64,000 nucleotides of DNA from positions 21,117 to 85,116 of the IMG/VR virus record IMGVR_UViG_3300025707_000655. One strand, given 5' to 3'. This document shows positions 1 through 8,088 of the stretch, one piece after another. This stretch comes from a virus. The notes under the pieces are model-generated. The model was not told the DNA's origin. It did no database searches and was given only the letters and a program-made list of their open reading frames with translations. The position numbers were made by a program, and so were the translations under genes. How positions within the stretch are numbered: position 1 is the stretch's first letter; the number at the start of each line of letters is the position of its first letter.

Positions 1-1
1 C

Positions 2-109
2 AGAGAACCCATCTGCGAAACACCAGAGCACGCGATAAGTTGCTTCCTAGGTACAGAAATAGATTATTTATATTTTTATGATCTCGATTTGTTAGTGAGG
101 AGAAAATAA
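2..109 (+). CDS. C-terminal end of an unidentified gene (partial)
   Basis: Reading frame 2 is open from the window edge to a TAA at 107-109, one base before the next start codon, in the same packed arrangement as the rest of the cassette. The visible tail of about 35 residues ends in DLDLLVRRK. The other frame that is open at the edge stops earlier, at 79-81. The Shine-Dalgarno sequence of the next gene (TGAGGAG) lies inside this tail. Too little is visible to assign a family; the position suggests another carbohydrate-cassette gene. Confidence 0.55.
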   Translation, partial: REPICETPEHAISCFLGTEIDYLYFYDLDLLVRRK

Positions 110-1057
110 GTGAAGATTTTGGTGACAGGCGTCCAAGGCGTCATTGGTAGTAAATTGGAGGAGATACTAAAAATCCGAGGACATAAAGTTTTTGGTGTTG
201 ACTTGTTTCATACAGATAGAAAATACGGCCATGGTATGGGAAAAATCAAGGATGACGATTACTTCCGATGTGACATTGGAGAGTACAGGCAAATACAAGA
301 GGTTATTGAGTATGTTAAGCCTGATCTGGTCTACAACTGTGCCGCAGAATTTGGTCGCTGGAACGGTGAACATTTTTATGAAAAAGTTTGGAAATCCAAT
401 GTCATTGGAATGAAAAATATAATTAGATTGCAAGAGAAGCTTGGGTTTAAATTGGTCCACTGTTCTTCGTCAGAGGTTTACGGCGACTATGAGGGTGTTA
501 TGTATGAAGACGTGCTTGAGAAAACCCCTATTCCTCAAATGAACGACTATGCTATGAGTAAGAGGGTCAACGAGATGCAGGCATTCAATTCTCGACAACA
601 ATTCAGTACAGAGACTGTCCTAGTCAGGTTTTTTAATACCTACGGTCCTGGAGAATGGTATCATCCGTTCAGAAGTGTCAACTGCCTGTTTACATACGAC
701 CTGCTGACCGGCAAGCCAATTACCGTGTATAAAGGCCATTCTAGAACGAGCACATACATATACGACAGTGTTAGAACGCTCGCCAATATAGCTGACAATT
801 TTATTGATGGGGAGGTTTATAATATTGCTTCTAAATCAGAACACACAATCGAGCATCTTGCTGAGTTACTGGTCAAATTCACACAAGCGGATCCAAACCT
901 CGTCACCTATAAGGCGCATAGCGAGATCTTGACAACCAAGCACAAACTGGTGGATAATTCAAAATCGGTAAGAGATTTAGATCACAAAGATACAGTATCA
1001 CTGGAAGAAGGTGTTTGGGAAACAGTGCAATGGATGAAAGAGCATTATAGATTATGA
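110..1057 (+). CDS. NAD-dependent epimerase/dehydratase (extended SDR)
   Basis: A 315-residue protein of the extended short-chain dehydrogenase family, the fold of UDP-glucose 4-epimerase and dTDP-glucose 4,6-dehydratase. The N terminus has the NAD-binding glycine motif GVQGVIG (residues 7-13). A CSSSEVYG segment near residue 120 supplies the catalytic serine region, and YAMSK near 147-151 supplies the Tyr-x-x-x-Lys pair. The start is GTG, supported by TGAGGAG about 8 bases upstream and by the preceding stop at 109. It overlaps the next gene by four bases (ATGA). It probably converts a nucleotide sugar for the cassette; the exact substrate cannot be read from the sequence. Confidence 0.88.
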   Translation: MKILVTGVQGVIGSKLEEILKIRGHKVFGVDLFHTDRKYGHGMGKIKDDDYFRCDIGEYRQIQEVIEYVKPDLVYNCAAEFGRWNGEHFYEKVWKSNVIGMKNIIRLQEKLGFKLVHCSSSEVYGDYEGVMYEDVLEKTPIPQMNDYAMSKRVNEMQAFNSRQQFSTETVLVRFFNTYGPGEWYHPFRSVNCLFTYDLLTGKPITVYKGHSRTSTYIYDSVRTLANIADNFIDGEVYNIASKSEHTIEHLAELLVKFTQADPNLVTYKAHSEILTTKHKLVDNSKSVRDLDHKDTVSLEEGVWETVQWMKEHYRL

Positions 1058-1611
1058 TTTGGAATGAAATACTTTGTCTTGGTGATTCGATCACATATGG
1101 CGCGAGAGACGAGTTCGGGAGGTCCCCAACTATAGAACTATCCAGGATATTGACTGGACACACTGGCGAACACTACATATGCCATAACTACGGCATCAGT
1201 GGTGAGACCAGTGTAGACCTCCTTAAAAGAACTTGGGGGGCTTGTAAGTCCCACAAAGATTCAAAAATAGCCCTAATACTTATTGGTACAAACGACACTC
1301 AAAAAAACACACCCAGTGAAGTCTATGAAGACAATTTAAGACAGATCATCAATATGTGCAAGATCCACGGAATGCATGTTATGGTTGGAACCCTTCCAAG
1401 ACTAGGCTTCACACCCTTGTATTATAAGAACACTGACAAAATAGAGGTTTACAATTCTGTTATACACAAATTGAGTGTGGAAATGGGCTTTTCCGTTTGT
1501 GATATGTCTGGTGTAGAGGTGGACTACATTGACAATGTTCACTTTACTAACAAAGGTCACAAGGAGATAGCGAGAAGATGGGCAAGCAAGATACTGTCAG
1601 GCCAGACTTAA
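1054..1611 (+). CDS. SGNH/GDSL-family hydrolase
   Basis: A 185-residue esterase/lipase-type protein. The four consensus blocks are visible: block I with the nucleophile Ser in LGDSITYG (around residue 12), a Gly in GISGETS (block II), the Asn in GTNDTQ (block III, near 78-81), and the Asp/His pair in VHFTNKGH (block V, near 163-169). Proteins of this size act as acyl esterases or O-acetyl esterases on carbohydrates. No signal peptide is seen, so it probably acts in the cytoplasm on a sugar intermediate. It is coupled by ATGA to the epimerase before it and overlaps the formyltransferase after it. Confidence 0.85.
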   Translation: MIWNEILCLGDSITYGARDEFGRSPTIELSRILTGHTGEHYICHNYGISGETSVDLLKRTWGACKSHKDSKIALILIGTNDTQKNTPSEVYEDNLRQIINMCKIHGMHVMVGTLPRLGFTPLYYKNTDKIEVYNSVIHKLSVEMGFSVCDMSGVEVDYIDNVHFTNKGHKEIARRWASKILSGQT

Positions 1612-2543
1612 GGGTAGTTGTTGTCGGCTGCACACCATTAGCCAGAAAAGTAATAAATTGTTTAGAGGGTATATGCGAGATTGCTGGCGTCATAGGCCTA
1701 GATGAATCTAAGGGGAGGTCTAAATCAAATTACGACAGCCTTGGAGACTTTGAATCTAAATACAGAATGCTGTGGACTGGTGATATAAACTCCGAACAAG
1801 AATGGATTAAAGGGACTGACTGTGATTTGATCATACAGTGCGGATGGTCCCAAATTTTCAAACAAAGCATACTAGACATTCCCAAAAGGTATTGTCTTGG
1901 AATACACCCCTCGCCATTACCCGCCGGCCGAGGCGCAGCCATAATGAATTGGAAAATAATTGAAAGTAACGGTTGTGAATTTGAGTGGGGTAATAGTCTT
2001 TTTGTTATGGAATCAAAGACTGACACTGGCGATATTGTTGACTTTGAGCCGTTTGTTATAAGGTCGAGAGACGACATAAGAACCGCCTACCATAAGGTTG
2101 ATGAGACAGCTATAAAGATGATAAAGAGGACGATCCCAAGAATAGCTTCAAATTCGGAGGTGCTAAACCACCAGGACGAAAGTGGGGCCACAAGATATTA
2201 TAAAAGAACGCCAAAAGATGGTATAGTGGATCTAAGCTGGCAAGCTACAAAGATCTCAGATTACGTTAGAGGGTTGACACATCCATATCCTGGAGCCTTT
2301 GTTCCTCTGGAATTTGGCGATTTGAGATTGTGGACGATTAGTACCACAAGGTGTGCCACCAGTTTCGAACCGGGTACAATCGTCAGGACGGACTTTAACG
2401 GGGTTGTGGTCAAGACTGGTTGGTTTTCTGCAATAGTTTTGCACAGGGTAGGCTTTGAAGGTCAAGAATACTGGGCAGACGAATTGTTCAAGAAGTTAGG
2501 TTTAAAAGATGGTGATAACTTGATCGCAAGGGGGGTAATATAA
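1578..2543 (+). CDS. Sugar N-formyltransferase-like protein (Fmt/ArnA fold)
   Basis: A 321-residue protein of the formyltetrahydrofolate-dependent formyltransferase family. It has the HPSPLPAGRG loop (His at residue 110) and a DTGDIVD segment (near 148), followed by an Fmt-like C-terminal domain with GLTHPYPGAF. The family transfers formyl to methionyl-tRNA or to amino sugars such as UDP-Ara4N and dTDP-Qui3N/Qui4N. The carbohydrate setting favours an amino-sugar substrate. The usual catalytic Asn two residues before the His is Gly here (LGIHPSP). The ATG start lies 34 bases inside the previous gene and has AAGGAG at about 1561-1566; no later start is in frame before the conserved N-terminal strand. 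Confidence 0.82.
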   Translation: MGKQDTVRPDLRVVVVGCTPLARKVINCLEGICEIAGVIGLDESKGRSKSNYDSLGDFESKYRMLWTGDINSEQEWIKGTDCDLIIQCGWSQIFKQSILDIPKRYCLGIHPSPLPAGRGAAIMNWKIIESNGCEFEWGNSLFVMESKTDTGDIVDFEPFVIRSRDDIRTAYHKVDETAIKMIKRTIPRIASNSEVLNHQDESGATRYYKRTPKDGIVDLSWQATKISDYVRGLTHPYPGAFVPLEFGDLRLWTISTTRCATSFEPGTIVRTDFNGVVVKTGWFSAIVLHRVGFEGQEYWADELFKKLGLKDGDNLIARGVI

Positions 2544-3223
2544 TGGCATACTGGGGTTATTTCGATGTTATCAAAGTGTTTCTAAGAGATATAGAAAATC
2601 CAAGGGTCCTGGAAGTTGGAGTGGACAAAGGGCAGATGCTTTTACCCTTGTTGAACTGGTTGTCTATCAATAAAGATAAATTTCACCTTGTGGGAAATGA
2701 CATTATTACACGCGACGAGCTTCTTGTTCAATTGGAATTGATGAAAAATAGTACGACAGCCGAGCAATCGTTTGATTTTTATCGTATGTCGAGTCTGGAG
2801 TATTTGCCGAATATGACATCCGAGCTGCGAGATATGGGTGCGACTAACGGGTATTTCCACCTGATGCTTATCGATGGGGATCATAATTACTATACTGTAA
2901 AGAGAGAGCTTGAACAAATCAACGATCTTCTTTTGCAAGGAGGTATTGTTATATTCGATGATTATGACGGTAGGTGGTCTGAAAAAGACGAGTACTTTGC
3001 AGACTTTGAAGAATACAAAGACAATCCTGATGCAACAAAAAGAATCGAAACCGAGTCTGAAAAAAAAGGTGTTAAACCTGCAGTTGATGAGTTTTTAAGA
3101 GAGAACAAGGACTGGAGCGCAGCGAAATACAAACCACTGTCCGACCACGAGCCAATTATTATATACAGAAATCAAGAATATCCAAATCTCTTAAATGGAG
3201 AATTTGTAGGAGTAAAAATATGA
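2543..3223 (+). CDS. Class I SAM-dependent methyltransferase-like protein
   Basis: A 226-residue protein with a Rossmann methyltransferase outline. The motif I strand and glycine loop are RVLEVGVDKGQ (about residue 20). The motif IV region is MLIDGDHNYYTV, followed by QGGIVIFDDYDG. The IDGDH...FDDY pattern is that of the Methyltransf_24/CmcI group, which modifies sugars and small molecules. The ATG overlaps the previous stop (TAATG), and the end overlaps the next gene by four bases. The likely role is O- or N-methylation of a cassette sugar; the target is unknown. Confidence 0.75.
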   Translation: MAYWGYFDVIKVFLRDIENPRVLEVGVDKGQMLLPLLNWLSINKDKFHLVGNDIITRDELLVQLELMKNSTTAEQSFDFYRMSSLEYLPNMTSELRDMGATNGYFHLMLIDGDHNYYTVKRELEQINDLLLQGGIVIFDDYDGRWSEKDEYFADFEEYKDNPDATKRIETESEKKGVKPAVDEFLRENKDWSAAKYKPLSDHEPIIIYRNQEYPNLLNGEFVGVKI

Positions 3224-4149
3224 GTCAACCTAAAGTGTCATTTGGTTTTGTCAATTGCAATAGGCTACACTACTTGAGAAGTTGTGTGGAATCTTTTCTT
3301 TTATGTACAGAAGATTACAAAAACAAAGAAATATTGGTCGTAGACAATGCTTCGACGGAAGATGGTACAGACGAATACTTAGAAGAATTGAGGGATCGAG
3401 GCTTTAAAGTATATAAACAAAAAGAAAGAGACCCTTCGAACGAATATGCTAGGGCGTTAAATATCTTGGCAGAGAACTCCACTGGAGACTATGTCGCTAT
3501 GATACCCGCAGACGTACAGTTTGTCATTCGCGGCGGTTGGCTGAATGAATACGTTGAGTTCTTTCAAAAATTTGATGATACGACTGGCTGTGTTTCTTTC
3601 GACGCCCAAAGGACAGTAAGAAATCAGTCTGGAGTGTTTTCAAACATCCTAGGTGATGATTTCAAGTTCACTTATCATTACAATCGCCCCCCAGTTATGG
3701 GAGCAATGAATTGTATGATTTCGAAAGAAACACTACAGCAGATGGCTCCGTGGTCGACCAACAACGACTCGCACGAAGGTGGCCAAGATTCTGAGACAAA
3801 AATGCTTAAAAAGATGCAAGAACTCTTTAAAAGTAAGGGTACTGTAAAGTACTATGCGTCCGGGATGATCCCTGTTTCGATTGGCATTTTTAATGAGCAA
3901 GGCGGGAACGCAAGAGTTAGAGGCGATTTGAGATACGGTGATTACTGGACTCCCCCCAATGACCCAAACGGCGTCCTGTATTACGAAATACACGATTATG
4001 AAACCTTAGTGGAGGTTCACGAAGATGCAACTGTACCTGTGGGTATAGAGGAGATAGCTATTTCCAACGGCTGGAAACTACCCATCGATGACCACGGCCA
4101 ATGGATAAAGCTTAAGTCCGACCCTAATTTAGTCGGAGCCCAGATTTAA
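3220..4149 (+). CDS. Glycosyltransferase family 2 (GT-A fold)
   Basis: A 309-residue protein that opens with VSFGFVNCNRLHYLRSCVES and continues with EILVVDNASTEDGTDEY, the nucleotide-binding half of GT2 enzymes. The metal-binding region corresponds to MIPADVQF, a variant of the Asp-x-Asp segment with only one Asp. The start is coupled by ATGA to the methyltransferase. It probably transfers a sugar from a nucleotide donor in the cytoplasm. Because the DxD is incomplete, activity is less certain than the fold. Confidence 0.82.
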   Translation: MSQPKVSFGFVNCNRLHYLRSCVESFLLCTEDYKNKEILVVDNASTEDGTDEYLEELRDRGFKVYKQKERDPSNEYARALNILAENSTGDYVAMIPADVQFVIRGGWLNEYVEFFQKFDDTTGCVSFDAQRTVRNQSGVFSNILGDDFKFTYHYNRPPVMGAMNCMISKETLQQMAPWSTNNDSHEGGQDSETKMLKKMQELFKSKGTVKYYASGMIPVSIGIFNEQGGNARVRGDLRYGDYWTPPNDPNGVLYYEIHDYETLVEVHEDATVPVGIEEIAISNGWKLPIDDHGQWIKLKSDPNLVGAQI

Positions 4150-4150
4150 G

Positions 4151-4228
4151 ATGCTCGAAGCGTTGCGGATTGCAGGTATATTTTTCGGCTCTTGCTACAT
4201 TATAGGTTACGTAGCTTACGGAGGCTAA
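4151..4228 (+). CDS. Possible 25-residue membrane peptide
   Basis: A short reading frame starts at an ATG one base after the preceding stop and ends at a TAA two bases before the next ATG. The predicted peptide starts MLEALRIAGIFFGSCYIIGY and is mostly hydrophobic, enough for one membrane span. It fills an otherwise unexplained 81-base gap in a cassette where most genes touch. It could equally be chance translation of leader sequence, and no family is recognised. Confidence 0.35.
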   Translation: MLEALRIAGIFFGSCYIIGYVAYGG

Positions 4229-4230
4229 CT

Positions 4231-5139
4231 ATGAAGATCTATATAAACAGGCAACCAAAGCAGGGCCCCTGGGGCGGCGGAATAAAGACCGTCAACAAGT
4301 TGGTTAAACAACTTAGCCAAGAAGGCCACACCGTATGTTTCAGGCTTGAGGAAAACATAGATGTTATATTCTGTATTGATCCGCGACCAAATGATTACGG
4401 AGAATGGTATCAACACTTCATAAATTATCGTAACGCCAATCCAAACACAAGAATCATCCAGCGAGTCGGAGATCTTGGCACCCACAGTAAGCCGGAGTTG
4501 ACGAAGTTGGTGGCTCAAACTTTGGAAATATCCGACTTTATGATATTTCCAAGCGAGTGGGCAAGAGACTGGATAGGTTTCAAAGGGGATAACTGTGAGG
4601 TCGTTCACAACGCGCCAATGTCGATATTTTATGCAAACAGACAGCCAGAGCTTGATATATCCAATAGACCGCGCCTCGTGACCCACCACTGGTCCAAGAA
4701 TCCCAAAAAAGGATTTCATTTTTACAGTTTCCTGCAGAATCACATCGACAAGACATTTGAGTTTGACTTTAGATACATCGGCAGATTACCAGAAGAAGTG
4801 CTGATCAAGAATCACACTGCCCCGATAGCAGCTATAGACCTGTCTTTGGAATTGCCGAAAAGCGAAATATATATCACAGCTAGCATCGAGGAAGCGGGCG
4901 CGAATCACGTAGTGGAGGCTTTAGGTTGTGGCTTGCCGATCGTTTATCACGACGAAGGTGGTAGCATAAATAATTACTGCAAAGATTACGGAGAGTCGTT
5001 TAACACTTTCGAAAGCTTGTTGGAATCAGTTAGGCTTGTAGCCTCCTCATATAGTACTTATAAGAATAGGGCTATGTCCTACGATAGGAACAACGATGAT
5101 GTTGTATCCAAGTACCTGGAGGTGATTAATAACATATGA
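4231..5139 (+). CDS. Glycosyltransferase, GT4-like (GT-B fold)
   Basis: A 302-residue protein starting MKIYINRQPKQGPWGGG, with the Gly-rich acceptor-side loop of GT4 enzymes. The C-terminal donor half has EAGANHVVEALGCGLPIV followed by YHDEGG, the Glu-x7-Glu type nucleotide-sugar signature. The start at 4231 is preferred because GGAG lies at 4220-4223. An in-frame ATG at 4192 adds an unrelated basic stretch inside the short upstream frame. It overlaps the next gene by four bases. The inferred role is retaining glycosyl transfer in glycan assembly. Confidence 0.83.
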   Translation: MKIYINRQPKQGPWGGGIKTVNKLVKQLSQEGHTVCFRLEENIDVIFCIDPRPNDYGEWYQHFINYRNANPNTRIIQRVGDLGTHSKPELTKLVAQTLEISDFMIFPSEWARDWIGFKGDNCEVVHNAPMSIFYANRQPELDISNRPRLVTHHWSKNPKKGFHFYSFLQNHIDKTFEFDFRYIGRLPEEVLIKNHTAPIAAIDLSLELPKSEIYITASIEEAGANHVVEALGCGLPIVYHDEGGSINNYCKDYGESFNTFESLLESVRLVASSYSTYKNRAMSYDRNNDDVVSKYLEVINNI

Positions 5140-5843
5140 AATACAGAGTAAACATAAGCATTGATGACGTTTCTCCGCACCCAAAAGCGTCAACAAAAGT
5201 TTTAAAGATGTGTGAGAAGCTGATTCGGAGATTTCCAAACATAAAGTTTAGTCTGTTTGTTCCGATAGCATATTGGAGAACGAAGAGACCGGGAGTAATA
5301 ACACAACACCCGCTGGTGATTTGGAAATACCCAGAATTTTGCGAAGAGATAAAAAATCTTCCAAAAGAAAATTATGAAATTTGCTACCACGGGTACTATC
5401 ACGGGATCCCAGGCGAAAACGACAACAACGAGTTTTTAGATATTACGTACGACGAGGCTGTAAAAAGAACTAAAAGTATGAAGAATCAAGTGGAGAAGGC
5501 AGGATTGTCAGATGTGTTTAAACCAATATTCAGACCACCCGCTTGGCGAATGGGCCCACGAGCCTGGGACGCGCTAAGTGAGCAGGGAATCGAGTTGTTC
5601 GCTGTTTCAGACATAGATTATGCGCTAGAAAGTTATCAAGGGAAAGACAAAGAATACAGGTCGAACTATTCCACTGTGTTCCCACCATTCAGAGAACTAG
5701 AAATTAAAGAAAGTTGTGGCATAGTTTATCACGCCTGCGAATGGGACAGGAACTATCTCAGCGAGGACCATATGGTGAATCTGTCAGATTTTTTAGAAAG
5801 TCACGAGAATAACATTGATTTTGTTTTTATGGAGAATTTATAA
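5136..5843 (+). CDS. Polysaccharide-deacetylase-like (NodB/CE4 fold) protein
   Basis: A 235-residue protein with the order of motifs of carbohydrate esterase family 4 and the related DUF2334 group. An early Asp-Asp pair is in NISIDDVSPH, a metal-type histidine motif is in YHGYYHG, and FRPPAWRMG matches the conserved FRPP segment. No signal peptide is present, unlike secreted cell-wall deacetylases, so an intracellular sugar or nucleotide-sugar substrate is likely. It follows a glycosyltransferase by ATGA coupling. It could remove an N-acetyl group and so expose an amine for the formyltransferase encoded nearby; that link is inference. Confidence 0.78.
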   Translation: MKYRVNISIDDVSPHPKASTKVLKMCEKLIRRFPNIKFSLFVPIAYWRTKRPGVITQHPLVIWKYPEFCEEIKNLPKENYEICYHGYYHGIPGENDNNEFLDITYDEAVKRTKSMKNQVEKAGLSDVFKPIFRPPAWRMGPRAWDALSEQGIELFAVSDIDYALESYQGKDKEYRSNYSTVFPPFRELEIKESCGIVYHACEWDRNYLSEDHMVNLSDFLESHENNIDFVFMENL

Positions 5844-6454
5844 TGGGAATGAGCGATAAAGTAGTTATGCCGTTGTACTCGCAGAAAGTTTCTGAGTACA
5901 TAAACGAAAATCTAGAAGAGGGTCACAGGATCGCCTGGCTCGGACAACAGGACAGGAATTACACAGAAATGTTCGACGGTATTGTTTCGAAGACTGACAT
6001 AGATGGGTTAGAACACCACTTTTATGATATTGACAATGATCAGGGTGGTAATTCTTTTAAATGGGATGTACACGGTCCTTGGAATATCGAAGGGTATGAC
6101 CTGGTTGTGGGGTTAAGAATATTATTTTTATGTAGCTCGGCTAAGATGTTGGTCTCCAACATTAAGCATACCTGCAGTAAAAATGACAGGGTTGTATTTG
6201 ACTTCATGACCGGTAATCCCGAATTAATAGGGGGCAAGACAGTCTTTGTGAAGAAGAACAACAGCAAGACAATATTGCCATTCTTTCCCGACCTGTATGG
6301 AGAAGACTTTGGAGTCCAATCAAACCATCAAGATCAAATTATCACCCAAACCATGCTCACTGACGATGGGATACATTTAGAAAACCTGCTGACGTTTCGA
6401 GATACAGTTAAACACAGGTTCTACACTTTGGCGGAGTTGAAGATTGAATCTTAA
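5843..6454 (+). CDS. Unidentified protein, possible degenerate methyltransferase
   Basis: A 203-residue protein starting at a TAATG overlap; an ATG at 5852 is an alternative. A central stretch (IEGYDLVVGLRILFLCSS, then NDRVVFDFMTGNP) looks like the middle strands of a Rossmann methyltransferase that reports a scheduling or state check. The N-terminal strand HRIAWLGQQDRNY lacks the usual Gly-rich SAM loop. It could be an inactive or unusual methyltransferase. It lies between a deacetylase-like gene and a glycosyltransferase and is translated through the next start. Confidence 0.5.
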   Translation: MGMSDKVVMPLYSQKVSEYINENLEEGHRIAWLGQQDRNYTEMFDGIVSKTDIDGLEHHFYDIDNDQGGNSFKWDVHGPWNIEGYDLVVGLRILFLCSSAKMLVSNIKHTCSKNDRVVFDFMTGNPELIGGKTVFVKKNNSKTILPFFPDLYGEDFGVQSNHQDQIITQTMLTDDGIHLENLLTFRDTVKHRFYTLAELKIES

Positions 6455-7466
6455 TTTCTTACTTCTTGAGATGACTCACCTTAGATATTTTGCACCGCTA
6501 GTCAAAGCGGGCAACGATATGGGCTTGAAATCAACTTTCTTTGTCGGACCTTCAGGTAAATACAACTGCCCCTTGCGACATAAAAAAGAATTATCAGCAT
6601 TCACGTCAGAAAACAGAGTTAGTCTTGGTCATTTTTCGGCAGTCACAGCTTGCGCAGGTGTGTTGTTTTCTAGTGAAAAGACGGGCATCGACCTGGTTAG
6701 GGCAAACGAGGTAGCTAAAAAAGCGGTCCTAACTTATCAAACTGATTTTATTGAAAGTCACCACCTGTATGAGCCTTTTGTTGATCATATACTGATGCCA
6801 AGCAAAGCAATATCTGAATATTACGGACTTGCTAGTAAAAAGAACCTGTATCTTGGGATTCCAAAATATGACATAAAAATATCAAAACAGGAAGTCTTGG
6901 AGAAGTATAATCTGAGCGACTCGAAAAATGCGCTCATAGTGTGGCCTAAAACGCGAGATGCAAACAATGTAGATGTGGATAACATTTTGAACACTGTCAA
7001 ATCAATGGGTTATACCTTACTTGTAAAAACCAGAGGCAAAGACCCTTTGAACGCCACCGCTATTAAGACACTTAGAGATAACGGGGATTATTACTTTGAA
7101 GACGATTCCTGGCACCCACACACAACACAAGAACTTTTAGAGGTTAGCGACTTTGTTATTAATTTTGGATCAACCACGATAGAAGAAAGTGTGATGAACG
7201 ACACCCCAATACTGAATTTTGATGTAAAGCCAGAAGTTAGACACGGGGTTAAGAAACAATACAGGGTGACACACGACTATTTGTATAAATATAAGTACTG
7301 CATAGAAGCAAATAATTCAAACGTTGACCTACGAGCAGCAATACTTCATCTTACATCGAATGATTTTGCAGATGAGTTTGCAAAAGCTAGATTAGAACAT
7401 CTGTTTGATAACAAGAATGTGAGTATGAGAATCATAGAAAGGTTGGTCAAAAATGTCAAAAATTAA
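6444..7466 (+). CDS. GT-B fold transferase, CDP-glycerol glycerophosphotransferase-like
   Basis: A 340-residue protein with a TTG start that has GGAG 7 bases upstream at 6433-6436. The first half contains LTYQTDFIES and FVDHILMPSKAISEYYG. The second half has the donor-site pattern FVINFGSTTIEESVMNDTPI. These features match the GT-B family of CDP-glycerol:polyglycerophosphate transferases and related surface-polymer enzymes; a UDP-GlcNAc 2-epimerase-like fold is the alternative. It overlaps the previous gene by 11 bases. The likely role is transfer of a glycerol-phosphate or sugar unit; the substrate is not known. Confidence 0.68.
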   Translation: MNLNFLLLEMTHLRYFAPLVKAGNDMGLKSTFFVGPSGKYNCPLRHKKELSAFTSENRVSLGHFSAVTACAGVLFSSEKTGIDLVRANEVAKKAVLTYQTDFIESHHLYEPFVDHILMPSKAISEYYGLASKKNLYLGIPKYDIKISKQEVLEKYNLSDSKNALIVWPKTRDANNVDVDNILNTVKSMGYTLLVKTRGKDPLNATAIKTLRDNGDYYFEDDSWHPHTTQELLEVSDFVINFGSTTIEESVMNDTPILNFDVKPEVRHGVKKQYRVTHDYLYKYKYCIEANNSNVDLRAAILHLTSNDFADEFAKARLEHLFDNKNVSMRIIERLVKNVKN

Positions 7467-7530
7467 TCTAGTATCACTAGTAACCTGTTCGGGTGATTTT
7501 TTACTTGACATTAAGATGAATTTAGGGTAG
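7453..7530 (+). CDS. Possible 25-residue peptide or remnant of a gene start
   Basis: An ATG inside the end of the previous gene opens a 25-codon frame (MSKINLVSLVTCSGDFLLDI...) ending in TAG at 7528-7530. The first half reads like the start of a normal cytoplasmic protein. It may therefore be the truncated beginning of a lost gene. The upstream Shine-Dalgarno is weak. A promoter-like element overlaps its end. Confidence 0.25.
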   Translation: MSKINLVSLVTCSGDFLLDIKMNLG

Positions 7531-7533
7531 TAT
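7505..7533 (+). promoter_or_regulatory. Candidate sigma70-type promoter inside the cassette
   Basis: A consensus -35 box TTGACA (7505-7510) is followed after exactly 17 bases by TAGTAT (7528-7533), a four-of-six match to the -10 box. The expected transcription start falls at or next to the ATG of the NeuA-like gene at 7540. The gene also has only a weak Shine-Dalgarno (AGGG 12 bases upstream), so a leaderless transcript is possible. Confidence 0.4.
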
Positions 7534-7539
7534 TTATAA

Positions 7540-8088
7540 ATGATAATAGCTATTATACCCGCCCGAGGCGGCTCCAAAAGGCTACGTAAAAAGAACATTT
7601 ACCCTATTTGGGGTAAGCCCCTCCTGCACTGGTCTATAAAAGCCGCACTGGACAGCAAGAAGGTAGATGCCGTCTGGGTCACGACAGAAGATGATGAGAT
7701 AGCAGAGGTTGCTGTAGAATCTGGAGCGAACCTGTTCAAAAGAAATCCAAAGTTTTCAGACGACAACACGTACAAAATGGTTGCGATTAGAAATTGTTTC
7801 AACTCTATAGAGTTTAGCGGCAGCGCTGTTGTTTCGCTGCAAGCAAACTCACCAGAGATAACCGGAGACATTTTAGACGAGGCAATAGACACGTTCTTTA
7901 AATATGACAGAAATGAGCTGATAAGCGTTGACAAGAATCTTATGATGAACGCTGCTTTTAGGATTATGAGGCCCTGGTATGTAAACCAGAAAGAGTTGAG
8001 TACAAAGACCGGTGTCTTTGTTTGTGATGTGCACGATATACACACCATCGACGACATAAAACTAATAGAAGGGAGAACCCAGAGATGA
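7540..8088 (+). CDS. Acylneuraminate cytidylyltransferase-like (CMP-sugar synthetase)
   Basis: A 182-residue NeuA-family protein. It starts MIIAIIPARGGSKRLRKKN, the CTP-binding signature of CMP-sialic/nonulosonic acid and CMP-KDO synthetases. VSLQANSPE replaces the usual LLQPTSP-type segment, and TGVFVCD lies near the C terminus. Family members usually have about 220-230 residues, so this one is short. It would activate a nonulosonic acid with CTP to give a CMP-sugar donor. The matching NeuB-like synthase lies two genes downstream. It is coupled to the next gene by ATGA. Confidence 0.85.
   Translation: MIIAIIPARGGSKRLRKKNIYPIWGKPLLHWSIKAALDSKKVDAVWVTTEDDEIAEVAVESGANLFKRNPKFSDDNTYKMVAIRNCFNSIEFSGSAVVSLQANSPEITGDILDEAIDTFFKYDRNELISVDKNLMMNAAFRIMRPWYVNQKELSTKTGVFVCDVHDIHTIDDIKLIEGRTQR

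Noticed and set aside
4192-4230. Upstream ATG for the GT4-like gene
   Set aside because: It would add a basic stretch that overlaps the small membrane frame and lacks a ribosome site; ATG 4231 has GGAG and starts directly with the first beta strand.
4225-4743. 172-codon open frame on the - strand
   Set aside because: It lies fully inside the clear GT4-like gene, has no family features and no ribosome site. It is a frame shadow.
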